Assembly: GCA_028554795.2 (NCBI GenBank)
Contig: CM068839.1
Coordinates: forward strand, 10,381,220-10,445,219
Source of the DNA: Sinohyriopsis cumingii
Taxonomy: Eukaryota; Mollusca; Bivalvia; Unionida; Unionidae
Reading direction: 5' to 3'
Length of the DNA stretch: 64,000 nt
Position 1 is the first letter of the stretch, and every line of letters begins with the position of its first letter. A program made the translations under genes and the position numbers. The notes under the pieces are model-generated. The model ran no database searches, was not told the origin of the DNA, and was given only the letters and a program-made list of their open reading frames with translations. Of this stretch, positions 26,135 to 39,722 are shown in pieces.

Positions 26135-26490
26135 AAGCAACTCCATTGAGCAAACAAGATGGATTTTAGGGTGGATGATATCTAGGCACAAACAAGATGG
26201 ATTTAAGGGCGGATGATGACCAATGCAAACAAAATGGATTTTAGGGTAGATGATGACATGGGAAAAACAAGATGGATTTAAGGGTATATGATGACTAGGG
26301 GCAAACAAGATGGATTTTAGGGCGAATGATGACGTGGGGCAAACAAGATGGATTTCGGGTGCGTGATGACTAAGAGCAAACAAGATGGAGTTTAGGTAAG
26401 ATGATGACTTGGGGCAAACAAAATGGATTTTAGGGTGCATGATGACTAAAAGCAAAGACGATGTAGTTTAGACTGGATGATGACTAGTGT
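26135..26490. repeat. Tandem array, 37-38-bp unit, about 9 copies
   Basis: The unit is close to ACAAGATGGATTTTAGGGTG plus GATGATGACTAGGGGCAA, with single-base length changes. The 119-codon minus frame (26096-26455) with its repeating H-P-K-I-H-F-V-C pattern is a product of the array. Confidence 0.9.
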
Positions 26491-26700
26491 TAATACATTT
26501 TAATGCACTTAATGGATAGCTGATGTTAACTCTGGTACCACGCAAAATAAAATAAATAAACAAACAAACAAAACACGATGCATCTACAATGTTAAATGAG
26601 TATGTTTCGCTCATTCAAGGTTCAATTTAGCTAAAATCATTATAAGGCATGCCCGCTAAATGATCTTTAGAAGCAAAGCCAGCTTTGTATGATGTGCACG
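26491..26700. other. Intergenic DNA left of the older Polinton
   Basis: AT-rich sequence with short (AAAC)n tracts. The exact Polinton boundary and target duplication could not be located. Confidence 0.35.
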
Positions 26701-26709
26701 TGGCAGTAG

Positions 26710-26910
26710 TAATAGGGGGCTGTCTAGGGACAATTTCACTTGCCATTAAAAACAGGGTCCCGCACTCTGGGGACAATGGGAATTTAACATTGTGGGGTTG
26801 TCTAGGGACAATGGGAATTTAACATAGGGAATTTTAACATGGATGGGTTTATAGAGGGACAAAAAGTATTGTGCCTCTCTAGGGACGATGGGAAAATACA
26901 TTACAGGGAA
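26710..26910. repeat. Terminal minisatellite of older Polinton copy
   Basis: Three to four imperfect units contain TCTAGGGACAATGGGAATTT followed by AACAT. It occupies the same place, just outside the first minus-strand gene, as the minisatellite at 46195-46400 of the younger copy and shares GGGAATTTAACAT with it. This suggests it belongs to the element end. Confidence 0.55.
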
Positions 26911-27079
26911 GGTGACGTCACGCTACTGACGATTAGCAGCAATGTAGCAAGGGACTGACCTCAATCGTGACCAAAGAGCGGGAAAAATCTCTAGAGCGTT
27001 TGGGCGGGACAGAGACAGAGCTAACATATACAACAGACAACATCCAAACATAAAAAACTATACAACTGACTTTAAAAAA

Positions 27080-27093
27080 TTGAAAAGGGCCTC
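27080..27093 (-). terminator. Decayed histone-type stem-loop, older copy
   Basis: The minus strand reads AGAGGCCCTTTTCA and then diverges. The 5' arm and loop match the stem-loop at 46472-46487, but the 3' arm GGGCC is lost, so the hairpin can no longer form. Confidence 0.55.
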
Positions 27094-27109
27094 TGGGTTT
27101 ATGTTAACA

Positions 27110-27349
27110 TCATTTCTTTAACATAGAAGGCATCGCATAGGTCTTCTTCTCTTCCTTAAACTTCTTCTGACTGCTGGTCCGTAGATAAGGATTCTCTTCA
27201 AACAGCCTTGTCTCTTCATTAATTCTTCTTTTCCAAACGCTCGTATCCGTGACACTGATAATTGTCCATGATGATCTGACATACATGATTAAGTCCGTAC
27301 GGAACAGCATTGACGATACGAGAGAAGACGATTCTACGTTTGTCCACAT
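27110..27349 (-). CDS. Small basic terminal protein (older copy)
   Basis: A 79-residue frame starting MWTNVESSSLVSSMLFRTDL, homologous to the 76-residue protein at 46510-46740 of the younger copy. The N-terminal 30 residues are well conserved. The C-terminus has diverged and lost the Cys-x-x-Cys-x-x-Cys tail. The frame is still open, unlike most of this copy, but that can be chance in a short gene. A minus-strand TATAAATA lies about 40 bp upstream. No function is known. Confidence 0.5.
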   Translation of the reverse strand: MWTNVESSSLVSSMLFRTDLIMYVRSSWTIISVTDTSVWKRRINEETRLFEENPYLRTSSQKKFKEEKKTYAMPSMLKK

Positions 27350-27577
27350 CTTGTGACGAGAACAGATGAAGGGAATGCAGTGTAATGAGGTTATTTATAG
27401 TGGAAGTGTGGATCGAAACGGATTGAGTTTATTCACCAATCCTACACGCGTTACAAAATTCAGTCACAACACGGAGTCGGTCTTCCAATCCGAAGAAAGC
27501 GGACTGTGACATCAAATTCCCTATATAGATGCTCTAGCGTCTGTGCGCAGTCAATCTATGCGACAGAGTTTTCAAAC
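27350..27577. promoter_or_regulatory. Divergent promoter region, older copy
   Basis: Lies between the two divergent terminal genes. It keeps two CCAATCC boxes (27436-27442, 27485-27492), an inverted GGATTG upstream of the first, a mutated CRE (TGACATCA, about 27507), a plus-strand CTATATAG (about 27523) and a minus-strand TATAAATA. The arrangement is the same as at 46741-46959, so it was ancestral. Confidence 0.65.
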
Positions 27578-28039
27578 ATGACAGAAACTAAGATGACAAT
27601 GAATCGGTGTGCACCAGCCGTGGAGACGGGAAGCGATGGAATATCAGCGGCTACCAAAGTCAGCACAGTCCTACTTTCAGAAGAGGTCGATTTTAATTGG
27701 GATTTAGTCGATTTTCTTTCTTCTTCGCAAGAATTTGTTCCGGTACCTGTACCTTCGCCACCTTCTCCTTCTTTACTACACGTCGAGGATTTTAAACAGA
27801 GACAAAGAAGAATTGAGAAATTTTTACAACAGCAGAAAGAAGCAGAACAAGCTTTTCTCCTTCAACAGCAACAGCGAGAAGAAGAAGAGGCAAGAAGGAA
27901 ATGACAGGAAGAAGCAGCAGAGAAGAAACAAGGTCTAAGAGAGAAGGAGGACAGTGAAAGTCAAACGATAATGGCGCTCTCAGAAATTTAGCAGAGTTAA
28001 GGAGTCTTAAACAAATGTATCAGACTTCTTTGTCACGTT

Positions 28040-29797
<1,758 letters not shown>

Positions 29798-29983
29798 AAG
29801 AGAAAAAGACCTTCCTGAGCCAAACAACCCAGCCCTGTTACTACGCCTGCGATACCTCCCTTAGTGATTTCTACCAAATCATTGAGCCAGTCCAGAAGTA
29901 GGTCTTGGCCGTGGCAAAGGTTTAAGGCAGTTAAAGATGATTACGTCCCATTCCTGAGTTTGTGTTTTAAACAAATACCGAAC

Positions 29984-30016
29984 GGTCCTTTTCAGGGCCA
30001 CCCACATCTCTCGAAA
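29984..30016 (+). terminator. Histone-type 3' stem-loop with downstream element, older copy
   Basis: GGTCCTTTTCAGGGCC (29984-29999) is followed directly by ACCCA and then by CTCGAAAAGCGAT. One G-T change in the 5' arm still pairs as G-U in RNA. It sits where the stem-loop follows the Gln-rich gene in the younger copy (47569-47584). Confidence 0.75.
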
Positions 30017-30204
30017 AGCGATAGTATTTCAATTGTTAAAATCAATTAAAACTCAAAAGCCCCTTTTTACCCATGATGTACGTGTGTGAGCGAGTGAGTG
30101 CGTGAGTGTAGGTCCATTTTCTTAAATATCAAAACCAAGGGACACTTACGTTTTCTGCCTGGTCTATTCTGTTACAACTTTTACAATCCAATTCACAACA
30201 AAAC

Positions 30205-30678
30205 ACTTTCAAAAGTTTATAGATTTCTTCTGTGTCTATGTTCACTCTCTCTGTTTTTGGAATTTCTTCACTTTCACATTTTTTCCTCCTCTTCTTCCTC
30301 ACTTTCTCTTATTCTTCTTTTCTTCTCTTTCTGCACGTGTTTGAGTTCTTCCTTTGGGAAGGGTACCTCTTCTTCATCCTGTTCTTAACCCCTCTCTTCG
30401 TCTTGGTCCTGTTGAATGTTAGGGTATTCTGAAGACCAATGTCCTTTTTCTTGACAAGGAAAACGGGTATCCTGACTTTTGTCTCTTCTGACACCTGGTT
30501 TGCTTTTGTGACAGTCTGGATACTCTGAAGACCAATGTCCTTTCTTCTTACAGATATAGCAAGTATCTTGACTTTTATCTCGAAAGGAGGAGTAGTCCGT
30601 CGGCTTGCCTGAATAAAATTGTCTTATGACACCTTGCAAAGCTCTGATCAGAAATTCGATCTGTGTGGGCCCTTCCAT
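30205..30678 (-). pseudogene. CCHC zinc-knuckle protein pseudogene
   Basis: Homologous to the minus gene at 47845-48318. The first 97 codons are open from MEGPTQIEFLIRALQGVIRQ. In both knuckles the last Cys is replaced by Tyr, and in the second an additional Cys is lost, so neither could bind zinc normally. The acidic and basic tail is broken by stops. Confidence 0.75.
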
Positions 30679-30811
30679 CGTTCTACTCGGTTAGTGAGTG
30701 AAATGAATATTAGAAGGGAAAACATATATCATTTATATATACGATGGTTTGACATGGACATAAAGTGACCCATGGCGTTTAAAATGTAGTCATTTGACTT
30801 TTCGCAGTCAA

Positions 30812-33800
30812 GATGAAACGATCGCATCATGTCGCCTCGTATAGTAGCTGAAGTCTTGGCACAAATTCATGCCAGTGATTTTGAAGATGACATGAGTGAA
30901 CCAGATTCCAGATCCAGAGATTCTACGCGCAACCAAAGTTCACCACCATTAGTAAACCATGTGAAGTACAACAACATTCGAGAGACGGAAAAGCGCTCAT
31001 CTAGAAAGTTTAGAACGACGGCTTACACTTACACTGTGAAGTTTAAAGATTTCAAGTCTGAAGTACCGTTGGAGAAAACAGAGGGCTTCATCACCGATAT
31101 GTGAGATTCTTTGATACCCACACTGAAACGACAATATCAAGCCAAAGTTGACGACCGGTTGAGACTTTCCATTCATCACGACAATTTAAATTCCCCGGTT
31201 TGGATCGAGTTTAGCAGCCCAGCAGAATTAACACCTACCAAAGTCAACGACGAGATTCAACACGTGCAACAATCCAATGACAAGTTTCACATCACCGATG
31301 GAAACGTGACACTGTTTATGACCCACGTGTCTCTTTCCCAAGGGACAGGGCGCAAAAAGGTGTTACTGATCAACGACCTTCGTAGCACCAAAACAAGTCT
31401 CGTCCAAATTAACAACCCTAAAGACAAAATGTATTTAGCCAGGGCCATCGTTGTGGGACGAACGTATGCCAACAAGAACAACACGGTATAATGGAAAAGA
31501 GTCTTGGAGAACATTCGAAAATCGAACCAGGCCAAACAATAAAGTGAAGCAGAACTGTTAAAGCAAGCAGGGTTATCCAAAGACACACCCTGTGGCATTC
31601 CTGAAATGCAAAAATTGCAAGATGTCCTAGCTCCACTCTACACATTGAAAGTGCACCCTCAAGAAGTGTGCAGACCTCTATTATTTCGAGGCAAAGATTT
31701 CAGAGACGGAAAATACATTTACGTCTATCATCACGATGAACATTTCGATGCCATTACCAGGATGTTTGGCCTCTCAAGCATGTCTAGACGAAGGACAGAA
31801 ACGAGTGCATTGCCCAGCTTACCAGCGCAGTTTTCTCAGCCCTACCTGTACCTGTTACCAACAAGATCTAAGGACGCAAGGTTCATAGCAGAAAAGTGCT
31901 TGTCAACTGCTAAGATTCTGTCCTACTTGTGGACAAGGAATACGTACCAATAGTGCCAAGTTACACGTTTTTCGAGGACAGAAACGATGTCACATTTGTC
32001 GCCAAATCGTTGACTTGGAACACGAATGCTACATTCAAGAATACCATTTCAATCAGGAGGAGGAAGATGACCAGAAGAAAGGCAATTTCATCTTTTTCGA
32101 TTTCGAATGCATGCAAGAGACTGGCATTCATATTTCTAATTTCTGTGTGGCTCATCGTGCGTGCGAGAAGTGCATCCAAGAGCATATCTTTAGTGATTGC
32201 CCCCACCGCAGCAAGATTCCTGGAGGACGTGAAAAAATCTTTCGGGGACCGAACACGCTAGCCGATTTCTCCGAGTGGATTTTAGACCCCATCGACGAGA
32301 CGTGGAGCCAAGAGGACATTGAAAGTTACGGAGATTGTCATCGCCATGCCACGGTGATAGCTCACAATTTCTCGGGATACGATAGACAGTTTCTTTTGAG
32401 ATACTATACCGAACAAGGTACCGAACGTCCTAAAGTGACTTTGAACGGAGCCAAAATCATTTCCATGCAAGTGGAACAAGAGCAGTTTAAAGATTCAATG
32501 AGTTACTTGGCCATGCCTTTAAGTCGAATGCCTAAAACCTTCTGAATGACAGAAATGGCCAAAGGTTTTTTTTTTCTGCACTTTTTCAATACAGAAGCCA
32601 ATCAACACGCTGTTCTACACTATTTGCCCGAGGATCACGACTACGACCCCGACGACATGCGTACCGAACAATGAGAAGCTTTCTACGCATTGTACCAGGC
32701 TCACGCATCGGCCCCCTTCGACTTTCAGGAAGAAATGTTAAAGGATTGTCGTTCCTACGTGGACATTTTACGGCGTTGCTGTGAAAAATTTCGAGAACTG
32801 TTCATGGAACACGGAGGGATCGATCCTTTGAAAGAAGTCTGCACTATTGCCAAAGCGTGTTCCTTAGTGTACCGCCAACGATTCATGCCGGAAAACACAC
32901 TAGCTGTCATTAGCCCTCAAACGACCAATTTTGTCAAACGTTAGTACTCGGTCAAAGCCCTACGTTGGTTATATTACTTGTGCGACAAGGAAGAGAAAGG
33001 AATCCTGCACGCCCGCGACGGAGGACGCGAAAAGACAATCCGAACGTATTGGGTGGATGGTTGGGACTTACAAAACCCGAAAATCATGAACAAATTTAAC
33101 GGCTGCTTATTTCACGGATGTAACCACAGTGCTAACTTCAACGTGGTACTAAAAGTCAGTTTTTACAACGGACCATGGACTCTTTAACGAGGTCACTTGA
33201 CAGCGGCGCTTGAAGTTAGAACAGCAAGGATATCAAGTGGTGGAAATGTGGGAACACGAGTACGATCACCGTTTGAAAACCGATCCCGAGTTTAAATGTA
33301 TCGTGGAAGGTTACAAGTTGATGGACCCAATGAACCCGCAAGACAGTTTGTACGGTGGATGGACGAATGCCACCTGTTTGTTGTATCAAGCCGACGGGAA
33401 CGTGGGTCAGCGTGGAATTGTTTAAAGCTCTGGACCTGGGATAACAACTGTTAGAAGTGTATGAAATTTACCACTTTCCGAAGACTCAAAAATACCACAA
33501 GGGCGACGAGACTCAGAAAGGCTACGTGGATGCCTTTTTGAAACTGAAACAAGAAGGCAGCGGCTATCCTTCCTGGTGTCACACTCCCGGAGACCAAATG
33601 AAATTCAAAGAGAAATACTGGGAGCAGGAAGGCATCACTTTTGACCACATCGAGAAACATGACTAAAACGCAGTCGATCGTTTGCCAAGGTGATGTTAAA
33701 TTGCTTGTGGGGCAAAATGGCACAAGACCGTGTTTCCCCAAGACAGAGTATTTGACAGAACCTTCCTGGTACTTTCAGATGATTCGCCACAAAACCAAAT

Positions 33801-33945
33801 ACATGAAACACGTGGACGCTTTCGTGAGGACTTGATCTTAGTCAATTACGAAGAAGAACTGGACTTTGTACAAGCTGACGAATTTAGAAATGTCATCATT
33901 GCGGCTTACGTGACAGCCCATGCTCGCTTAAATTTGTTGCAGTAA
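30812..33945 (+). pseudogene. Protein-primed DNA polymerase B pseudogene
   Basis: Follows the reading order of the PolB gene at 48453-52510 through at least eight frames, including long pieces at 31111-31491, 32015-32545 and 33210-33425. The exonuclease motif FFDFECMQE (about 32094) and AHNFSGYD (about 32361) remain visible. The polymerase motif A region (DxxSLYP) is deleted within about 33395-33405. The gene ends at about 33945 because a deletion removes motif C and everything after it. Confidence 0.85.
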
Positions 33946-34475
33946 AGCATCAAGGGAACTTTGCTATGACTACTACTACTACCACTACACCTACTAAAGG
34001 GATGCTGTTAGTGTCAAACCTGACGGATGCGAAAGCGATGCCACTCGTTATCGTGGAATATTTATTGGTTTTCATTGTCAATGTCAATCTTCACGCGAGA
34101 CCATGCGACTACTACCCTGCGGGTGTCGCCGAAACTAGCAAACTGCTATCGATTTCACCCTTCCCTCATCGAAATGAACCTGTGAAAGACGAATATTCGT
34201 TCCCTGTGCGTTGCCTGAATACTGCGACGTTGAAAGTCGTTTTTAAACGTTCCAAGGTAAATGGCCTAGGTGTCTGGGAGGAACTACCCCCGAAGAATTA
34301 GCCAGAGCCGAATTTTTCTACTTGGGTGAAGGGGTCAAAGTCAAGTGCTTCAGTGTAACTACACGAGTCGGAACAGAAAGATTCGGCATACCTGGAACAT
34401 GCTTGATGGTCTCCAGGTTGTCACTACCTATCTTTAGTGGGACGACGTCAGTAATCCCTGGATGGATAATTACCA
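33946..34475 (+). pseudogene. BIR-domain IAP-like pseudogene
   Basis: Starts abruptly at TAAAGCATCAAGGGAACTTT, which corresponds to about position 52689 of the younger copy, so the first 45 or so codons are missing. NEPVKDEYSFPVR and the following BIR region are recognisable, but frameshifts and loss of the zinc-ligand block make it non-functional. Confidence 0.7.
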
Positions 34476-34915
34476 AGAGAACATTTGAGGTTTGCCTGTA
34501 GAGTTGAGAGAACGTATTTACAGAGAGTTGGTCAAAATATAAGTTCAACTCAAAAGAACAATTGCATCCGTTAAATCACCGATTTTGGAACCACTGGTTC
34601 CTGAAGGGTATAAGAGGACTGATTTATTTCAAGTGTTCCATTGGTCGGACATTGATGATTCGCGTGAGATTCATAAAAGTTTTGGATGCCACTCATTCTA
34701 CTTACAAGGTGATCCTAATACACCGAGTTCCAACGGATGAGTTAGAGGATTACCAAATTATTTCACACCAAGAAATCGTGGTTGAAGAGGAAACTTCTGT
34801 ATGACGTGTGGTGTGTGAGTTAGTGACTAAACCATTTTGGTACGGAACTAAAATAAAACCGATCCTGTTCAAAATATACACTTATTACCTCCGACAAAAG
34901 AGTGTTTAAAAACGG
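34476..34915 (+). pseudogene. F-box-like protein pseudogene (single copy)
   Basis: Homologous to the paired genes at 53223-53678 and 53691-54209. Only one is present here, with an early stop in the LPVEL-R-ERIYREL region (TAG at about 34499) and further stops. The duplication in the younger element therefore either came after their split or was lost here. Confidence 0.65.
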
Positions 34916-35142
34916 GCTACCATGTCACAACCTTTATCACTCGTGATTCAAGTCCATGAAAGGAAATCAATGACACTATTAAGACGGTGGAGGATTACCA
35001 ACACGTATTACGAGAACTGTGTCCATTGAATTGGGGTAGACGTGTGGTGTGTGTCTTAGTACCTTGCTTTCTGGGATTTCGTTTGCCAGCCGATTCCTTG
35101 TGTACTCTTTACCAACAGTACTTGCCACCAAATAAAGCATGA
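34916..35142 (+). pseudogene. Remnant of small ORF (74-residue protein homologue)
   Basis: Matches the gene at 54154-54378, with recognisable TVEDYQHVLRELCPLNWGRR-like coding near 34985-35045, but frameshifted and containing stops. Confidence 0.55.
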
Positions 35143-35390
35143 AAGTGACCCCTTTAAATGTCCACAAGTGATTCATTTTGTTCAAAGCCTTGCGCTTTCA
35201 TCTGGATACTTCTCGGCCTCTATGCGAAGAAAGATTCGTCAACTGTTATTTATGTGTATGACGAAGTGTGTGTAGCTTGTGACTTACACACTCATTGGAC
35301 AGATGTACGTGACTGGAAAAAATTGGGGTTTTGAGGCTTGGACCAAAGAATTGGTCAACTATGCCCAAGAGCTGTGATCCTCAATTCAAA
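35143..35390 (+). pseudogene. Remnant of small CxxC protein
   Basis: Homologous to 54369-54710. The DVRDWKK region is detectable near 35305-35330. The start is mutated and the frame is broken. Confidence 0.5.
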
Positions 35391-35666
35391 CATCCAGGGA
35401 AAAAAGTAACTTTTAAACGTGTGTTAGTGACAGTTCTAGAAGATGAACCCGTCACCGAGGATAACCACTCCCTTCAGGGCAGGACTGTCGCAGACATTCC
35501 CAAACGACCATTCCGGGAGGACGCCTGTGTGACCCTACCCAATGTGGAGACTGTAAGAACATTACACACTGTCCCTAGGACACATTGGTTACCAAAAACG
35601 TGTTGTACAGTGACTTGTTTATATTCCACTTTGATAGTTTTGATTGTATTTTATCGTTTTTCTTAA
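35361..35666 (+). CDS. Tail-anchored-type membrane protein (older copy)
   Basis: Open from a conserved ATG (MPKSCDPQFKHPGKKVTFKR) to the end, with the same layout as 54589-54918: a hydrophilic N-terminus, PNVETVRTLHTVPRTHWLPK, a Cys cluster, and a hydrophobic C-terminal segment (YSTLIVLIVFYRF). The membrane segment is shortened by a stop. Overlap with the preceding gene remnant is retained. It is probably not functional given the state of this copy. Confidence 0.45.
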   Translation: MPKSCDPQFKHPGKKVTFKRVLVTVLEDEPVTEDNHSLQGRTVADIPKRPFREDACVTLPNVETVRTLHTVPRTHWLPKTCCTVTCLYSTLIVLIVFYRFS

Positions 35667-35793
35667 CCATTTGGCTTTTATGTATTTGTGTCTTTCGTGT
35701 TGTTCCATTTTAATTTGCAATAAACGTGTCCTGAAAAATGATAAAAACGATTGTTTTGTCTCTCATCGTCTCAAAAGTGACATTCCTTACACT

Positions 35794-36243
35794 ATGGCTA
35801 CCTCTGCTGTCTCTGCTCCCTCTTCCTCCACTTTCAAAGTCATCGACGAACACTTAGATCGTGCAAGTTGAGAGGCCTTGTATCTTTGTCATCCCTATAA
35901 CATGTTAATTGCAGGACCTAGTGGTTCAGGCTAAACCTAATTTGTCAAACGTTTGATTGAACATAAACATCATTTGATCGATCGTCCACCTCAACGTATC
36001 GCGTGGTGTTACAAAGAGTGGTAAAGCCCATCGAACCATCAGTCTCAATGCTCATTACGTGGTCTTGTTAGGAACCCCTTGGCTGACTCAGGCGTACGAC
36101 GATGCCACTCAAACCACACACGCCTATCTACTCGTGGATTTAAAACCCATAACCCCCGATTATTTGCGATTTCGTCCCCGTTTGTTTCACTAATGGTGTC
36201 AAGACGGAGGGTCTGTACTGTACACGTCACCGTTGTCGACTTA
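35794..36243 (+). pseudogene. Packaging ATPase pseudogene
   Basis: Keeps the N-terminal MATSAVSAPSSSTFKVIDEH. It has stop codons before and inside the P-loop region (the GSGKT codons are followed by a TAA). It lacks about 235 bp that in the younger copy encode the Walker B and sensor motifs. Confidence 0.8.
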
Positions 36244-36298
36244 ACAGAAAATCTATAAAAACCTCGGACACTTTGGGTCTCTCTCACACAGCGTCAAC

Positions 36299-37217
36299 AT
36301 GACGTCCCTTCAGTCTCATCTTCCCGTCAAATTGATTCGTGCCTTGTACGGCATCAGTCGCGAAACAAATCACAAATACGTTCTCGTGTCTTAGAAGCCA
36401 GTCTCAAAGAAGTCTTACGATTGTTTAAAGTGACAGCACGTCAATTACTTCAAGGTATCATTCACATTCCTCATCAAACCAAACGCTTTTTTAGAGAGAA
36501 ACAAAGTAGCCTTGACGGAACTGGCCGATCCCCCCACCGACACTCAAACCAAAAAGCATATCATTTTGAAACCAGGAGGGAGAGGTTCTCTATGAGATGT
36601 CATGATTCTCTCACTCTTAAAACGAGATCCTAATTCCCCCAAAGTTCTCCCCAAGAAATAAGCCACTCCCAAAAAAGTCAAAACGAACCCCAAACAGGAA
36701 AAAGAGTAAGGTGTCAAGACAAGGTCACAACCCCAGAAAAAGAAAGTCCACTAAAAAAGAAAAAGAAAAGTCCCCGAAAAAAGTCCCCAGAAAACAGCTT
36801 CTACCTGCAAGAGGGACACTTCGGCCAGGACGCAACCTTACATTCGCAAACTACGACCTGCAGCGACGGTGACCGCGTCTCCAGTATCCTCAGGTTCTTC
36901 CACTTCTCTGTTGTTGGTGATGCCAGCCAAACCCAATTTGACACACGTTCTTCCTCAATTGATGAAACAATGGAACCCCGCGTGTTCATAAACTTATCCA
37001 GCGGTGACAGCATTCTCATCTTTAGCTGCAGTGGCAGCTGCTTACAAAGGATCTGCTCCCAAAATCAAAGTCCAAGAGAGATCGGGCATGTTTACTGGAT
37101 TTGTCCAAGCAAGAACTATCTCGATTTAGTCCTTTGCGAACCCATCCACGATGCGTGATGCCTATCATCAAGTTGATACGACGTAAAGACAATCAGTGGC
37201 GAAGCATTTCAGTGTAG
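36299..37217 (+). pseudogene. Basic core protein pseudogene
   Basis: Homologous to 55802-56743. It starts MTSLQSHLPVKLIRALYGIS and retains the run of Ser/Pro/Lys repeats (about 36660-36800) and the C-terminal LIRRKDNQWR region, but with several frameshifts and stops. Confidence 0.75.
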
Positions 37218-37236
37218 AAAAGGCCCGAGGAAAAGA

Positions 37237-37675
37237 ATGGGAATCAGTGCTTTTGTGCTCCTGAACGCCCAAAGATGTCACCCCCCAGAAGCCATCCCTC
37301 TTCTAAACCCAATGGAGAAAAAGGAAAGGACTGCCTCCTCGTTTAGTCAAATATGGAAACATATGTTGTCCGTCCTGTCCAAAGCTTCTCCACCCATGCA
37401 AAAAAATCTCATTCAAACCGCCTCCAAAGATGTCATCGATACCGTGTACGAATTTTGTTTGAACGTCTGGAAAACCATAATACCTTTGTCTAAACACCAG
37501 AACAAATGCTTAGCCAAACATCGTCACGTTCTTCGCCAAATGCTTCAAAAGAAAATACCCATTTGTCAAAAGAAGATGTTGGTAGAACGCGGAGGAATTT
37601 CGCCTATGTTGTTAGGACCCATGAAGAAAGGAATATTATAAACCTTGCTGAGAGGACTCGTGGGAGCAAGATAAA
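37237..37675 (+). pseudogene. pX/mu-like core protein pseudogene
   Basis: The 134-residue frame 37237-37641 keeps the conserved body (MLSVLSKASPPMQKNLIQTA and LVERGGISPMLLGPMKKG). The N-terminus is out of frame relative to the ATG at 37275 that corresponds to the younger gene. A TAA removes the last ten or so codons. Confidence 0.7.
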
Positions 37676-37747
37676 AAGGACCAAGAAGATAAAAGGGATC
37701 TCTGGAGTACAAAAATCTCAGATCTCAGATGCGACCGTTGAAATCGG

Positions 37748-38645
37748 ATGGAAGGACGAAAACTGGCTTTAGTGCCTTGCAAACGATGGATGGAACACCA
37801 TCGTTGGCAAGAACAACGGACCCCGCAATTGCCTCCCAATCCGAATTTGACCGATATGTCCCAGTTACAACAAGAATTGCAGTTGTTATGGATCTCAACA
37901 ATTTGTTCGAAACAGAAAATTCGCAAGTACTGTCAACTCTTGCAACGACTACAACTCTTTCACCAGAACGTTTTAGACGAAACAGCTCTGCCCACTCTGA
38001 AAGATTTTAAGACCTTGATGAAAAGTCCATCACCACCACTACCACCACCACCCCCAGTGGTCACGACAGACGCAGCCCCACCAATGCCTGAGGAATAAGA
38101 GGTACGAGAAGTTTTTCAAACACCGTCAGTAGCTTCCATTCCTAGCAAGATTCCAGAGTCCTTCTTGACCCTTCCTCCACATCCCAACGAGAATAACTGA
38201 AAGCTTAGGTTAAAAAGATGATGTCCACTCCTCTTTCGACAGATGTAGAAAAGAAAGAAGGGAAACCAGAAGTGAAAAAAGAAAGAAAGACCAAAGACAA
38301 TCAATGACCACCTCCACCTACACCACCACCACTACGTTCGAATTCTACTCCCATGGCACATCGGGCACATAATGTCATTTCCAAACCACCCTTTCGCCCC
38401 ATCCAACGAGAACAACTGAAAGCTTAGGTTAAAAAGATGATGTCCAATCCTCCTTCGACAGAAGTGAAAAAGAAAGAAAGGAAACCAGAAGTGATAAAGA
38501 AAAGAAGACCAAAGCCATTCCATGACCACCTCCACCACCACCACTACCTTCGACTTCTACTCTCGTGGTACATCGGACATTTAATGCCGTTTCCAAACCA
38601 CCCTTTCGCCCCATCCAAAGTGGCATCAGCGAAGAGTGGGTGACG
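37748..38645 (+). pseudogene. Conserved hydrophilic protein pseudogene with internal duplication
   Basis: Homologous to 57238-57864 (MEGRKLALVPCKRWMEHHRW at the start). The frame runs 116 codons to a stop at 38098. Downstream, a segment of about 218 bp is tandemly duplicated (38182-38400 and 38401-38620; both contain CTGAAAGCTTAGGTTAAAAA), lengthening the linker region. Confidence 0.7.
38182..38620. repeat. Tandem duplication, about 218 bp, inside pseudogene
   Basis: Two successive copies share AGAAAGCTTAGGTTAAAAAG-like sequence and TTTCCAAACCACCCTTTCGC. The younger element has no such duplication. Confidence 0.7.
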
Positions 38646-39720
38646 TATTAAAAAACGGAGAAGTTGTTATCCAGCGTTTACTACGATCCATCCCATCCTG
38701 TAGGTTACGGAGCAGTTCAGAAACTATATCGTGCTGTCAAAATATGTCTGAAAGGTCTCCTTTTACCTCAGTTCCCATTCGACGAAAATTTTCCAGAAGT
38801 CGCACCCAAGTGGACAGATTGATCAACAATGGCAAGCCGATTTCGACTATGTCTCTCATTGGGCCACCTACAATCATGGCTACAATTATTTCTTTTGTGT
38901 TATCGACGTCTTTTCCAAATTTGCCTGGGTCGTGCCATTGACTTCCAAATCGAGCAGCGAATTAGTGCAAGCCCTCCAACTGGTGTTGAAAAAAAGTGGT
39001 CGTCACCCTCTTCGATGGCAACTGACAAAGGCATCGAATTTCTGAATCAAGCTTTCCAAAAAGAATTAAAGAAACGTAACATTCATTTCTTCACCACCGA
39101 GAATCCCGAAACCAAAGTCAGCATCGTGGAACGCTTTCAAGGCACCTTGACAGAACGCATGTCGAAATATTTTACGCATCACCACACTCTCAAGTACATC
39201 TACATCTTACCTCACCTAGTTCAAGCGTACAACCAAACTTACCATCGAAGTAGTGGACGTACAACCCAAGAAGTGACTCCCGACAACGAAGTGTTCGTTT
39301 TCGAGTGCCTGTTTGGTACGTCCCTGACGGTGGATATCCCCCCAAAAAGTGGAGTATTGGTAGTAGGGGATTGGGTGCGCATTGGCAAAAGCAAACGCAC
39401 TTTCGACAAAGGTTACTTACCAACTGGATCACAAAATTGTTTCATGTCACTGGAGGAGTACGTGGCCGCCATCCTGCCGTCTATAAGTTGGAAGACATGA
39501 ACGGGGAAGTGTTAAAAGGAATGTTTTACTTGCCCGAGTTACAAGTTGTGGCCAACAAAGAAGAAGAAGTGTACGACATCGAAAGCATTCTCGAACGAAG
39601 AACCCATAAAGTGGGAAAACGACGTGTCAAAAAAGTCAAAGTATGTTGGAAAGGATATCCTTCCACTTTTAATTCTTGGATCGACGCTTCGCAAGTCATC
39701 GACTATAAAAGAAGCGATCA
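38635..39720 (+). pseudogene. Chromodomain integrase pseudogene
   Basis: Aligned with 57885-58997. The longest open piece, 38829-39500, contains the second half of the catalytic core (the Asp-x-Gly and Glu blocks appear as TDKGIEF and SIVERFQG). Another frame carries the C-terminal chromodomain (DIESILERRTHKVG...WIDASQVIDYK). Frameshifts separate the pieces. Confidence 0.85.
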
Positions 39721-39722
39721 TC

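Noticed and set aside
26096-26455. 119-codon minus frame with an internal peptide repeat
   Set aside because: The periodicity is that of the 37-38-bp DNA array; there is no start context, homology or promoter to support a gene.
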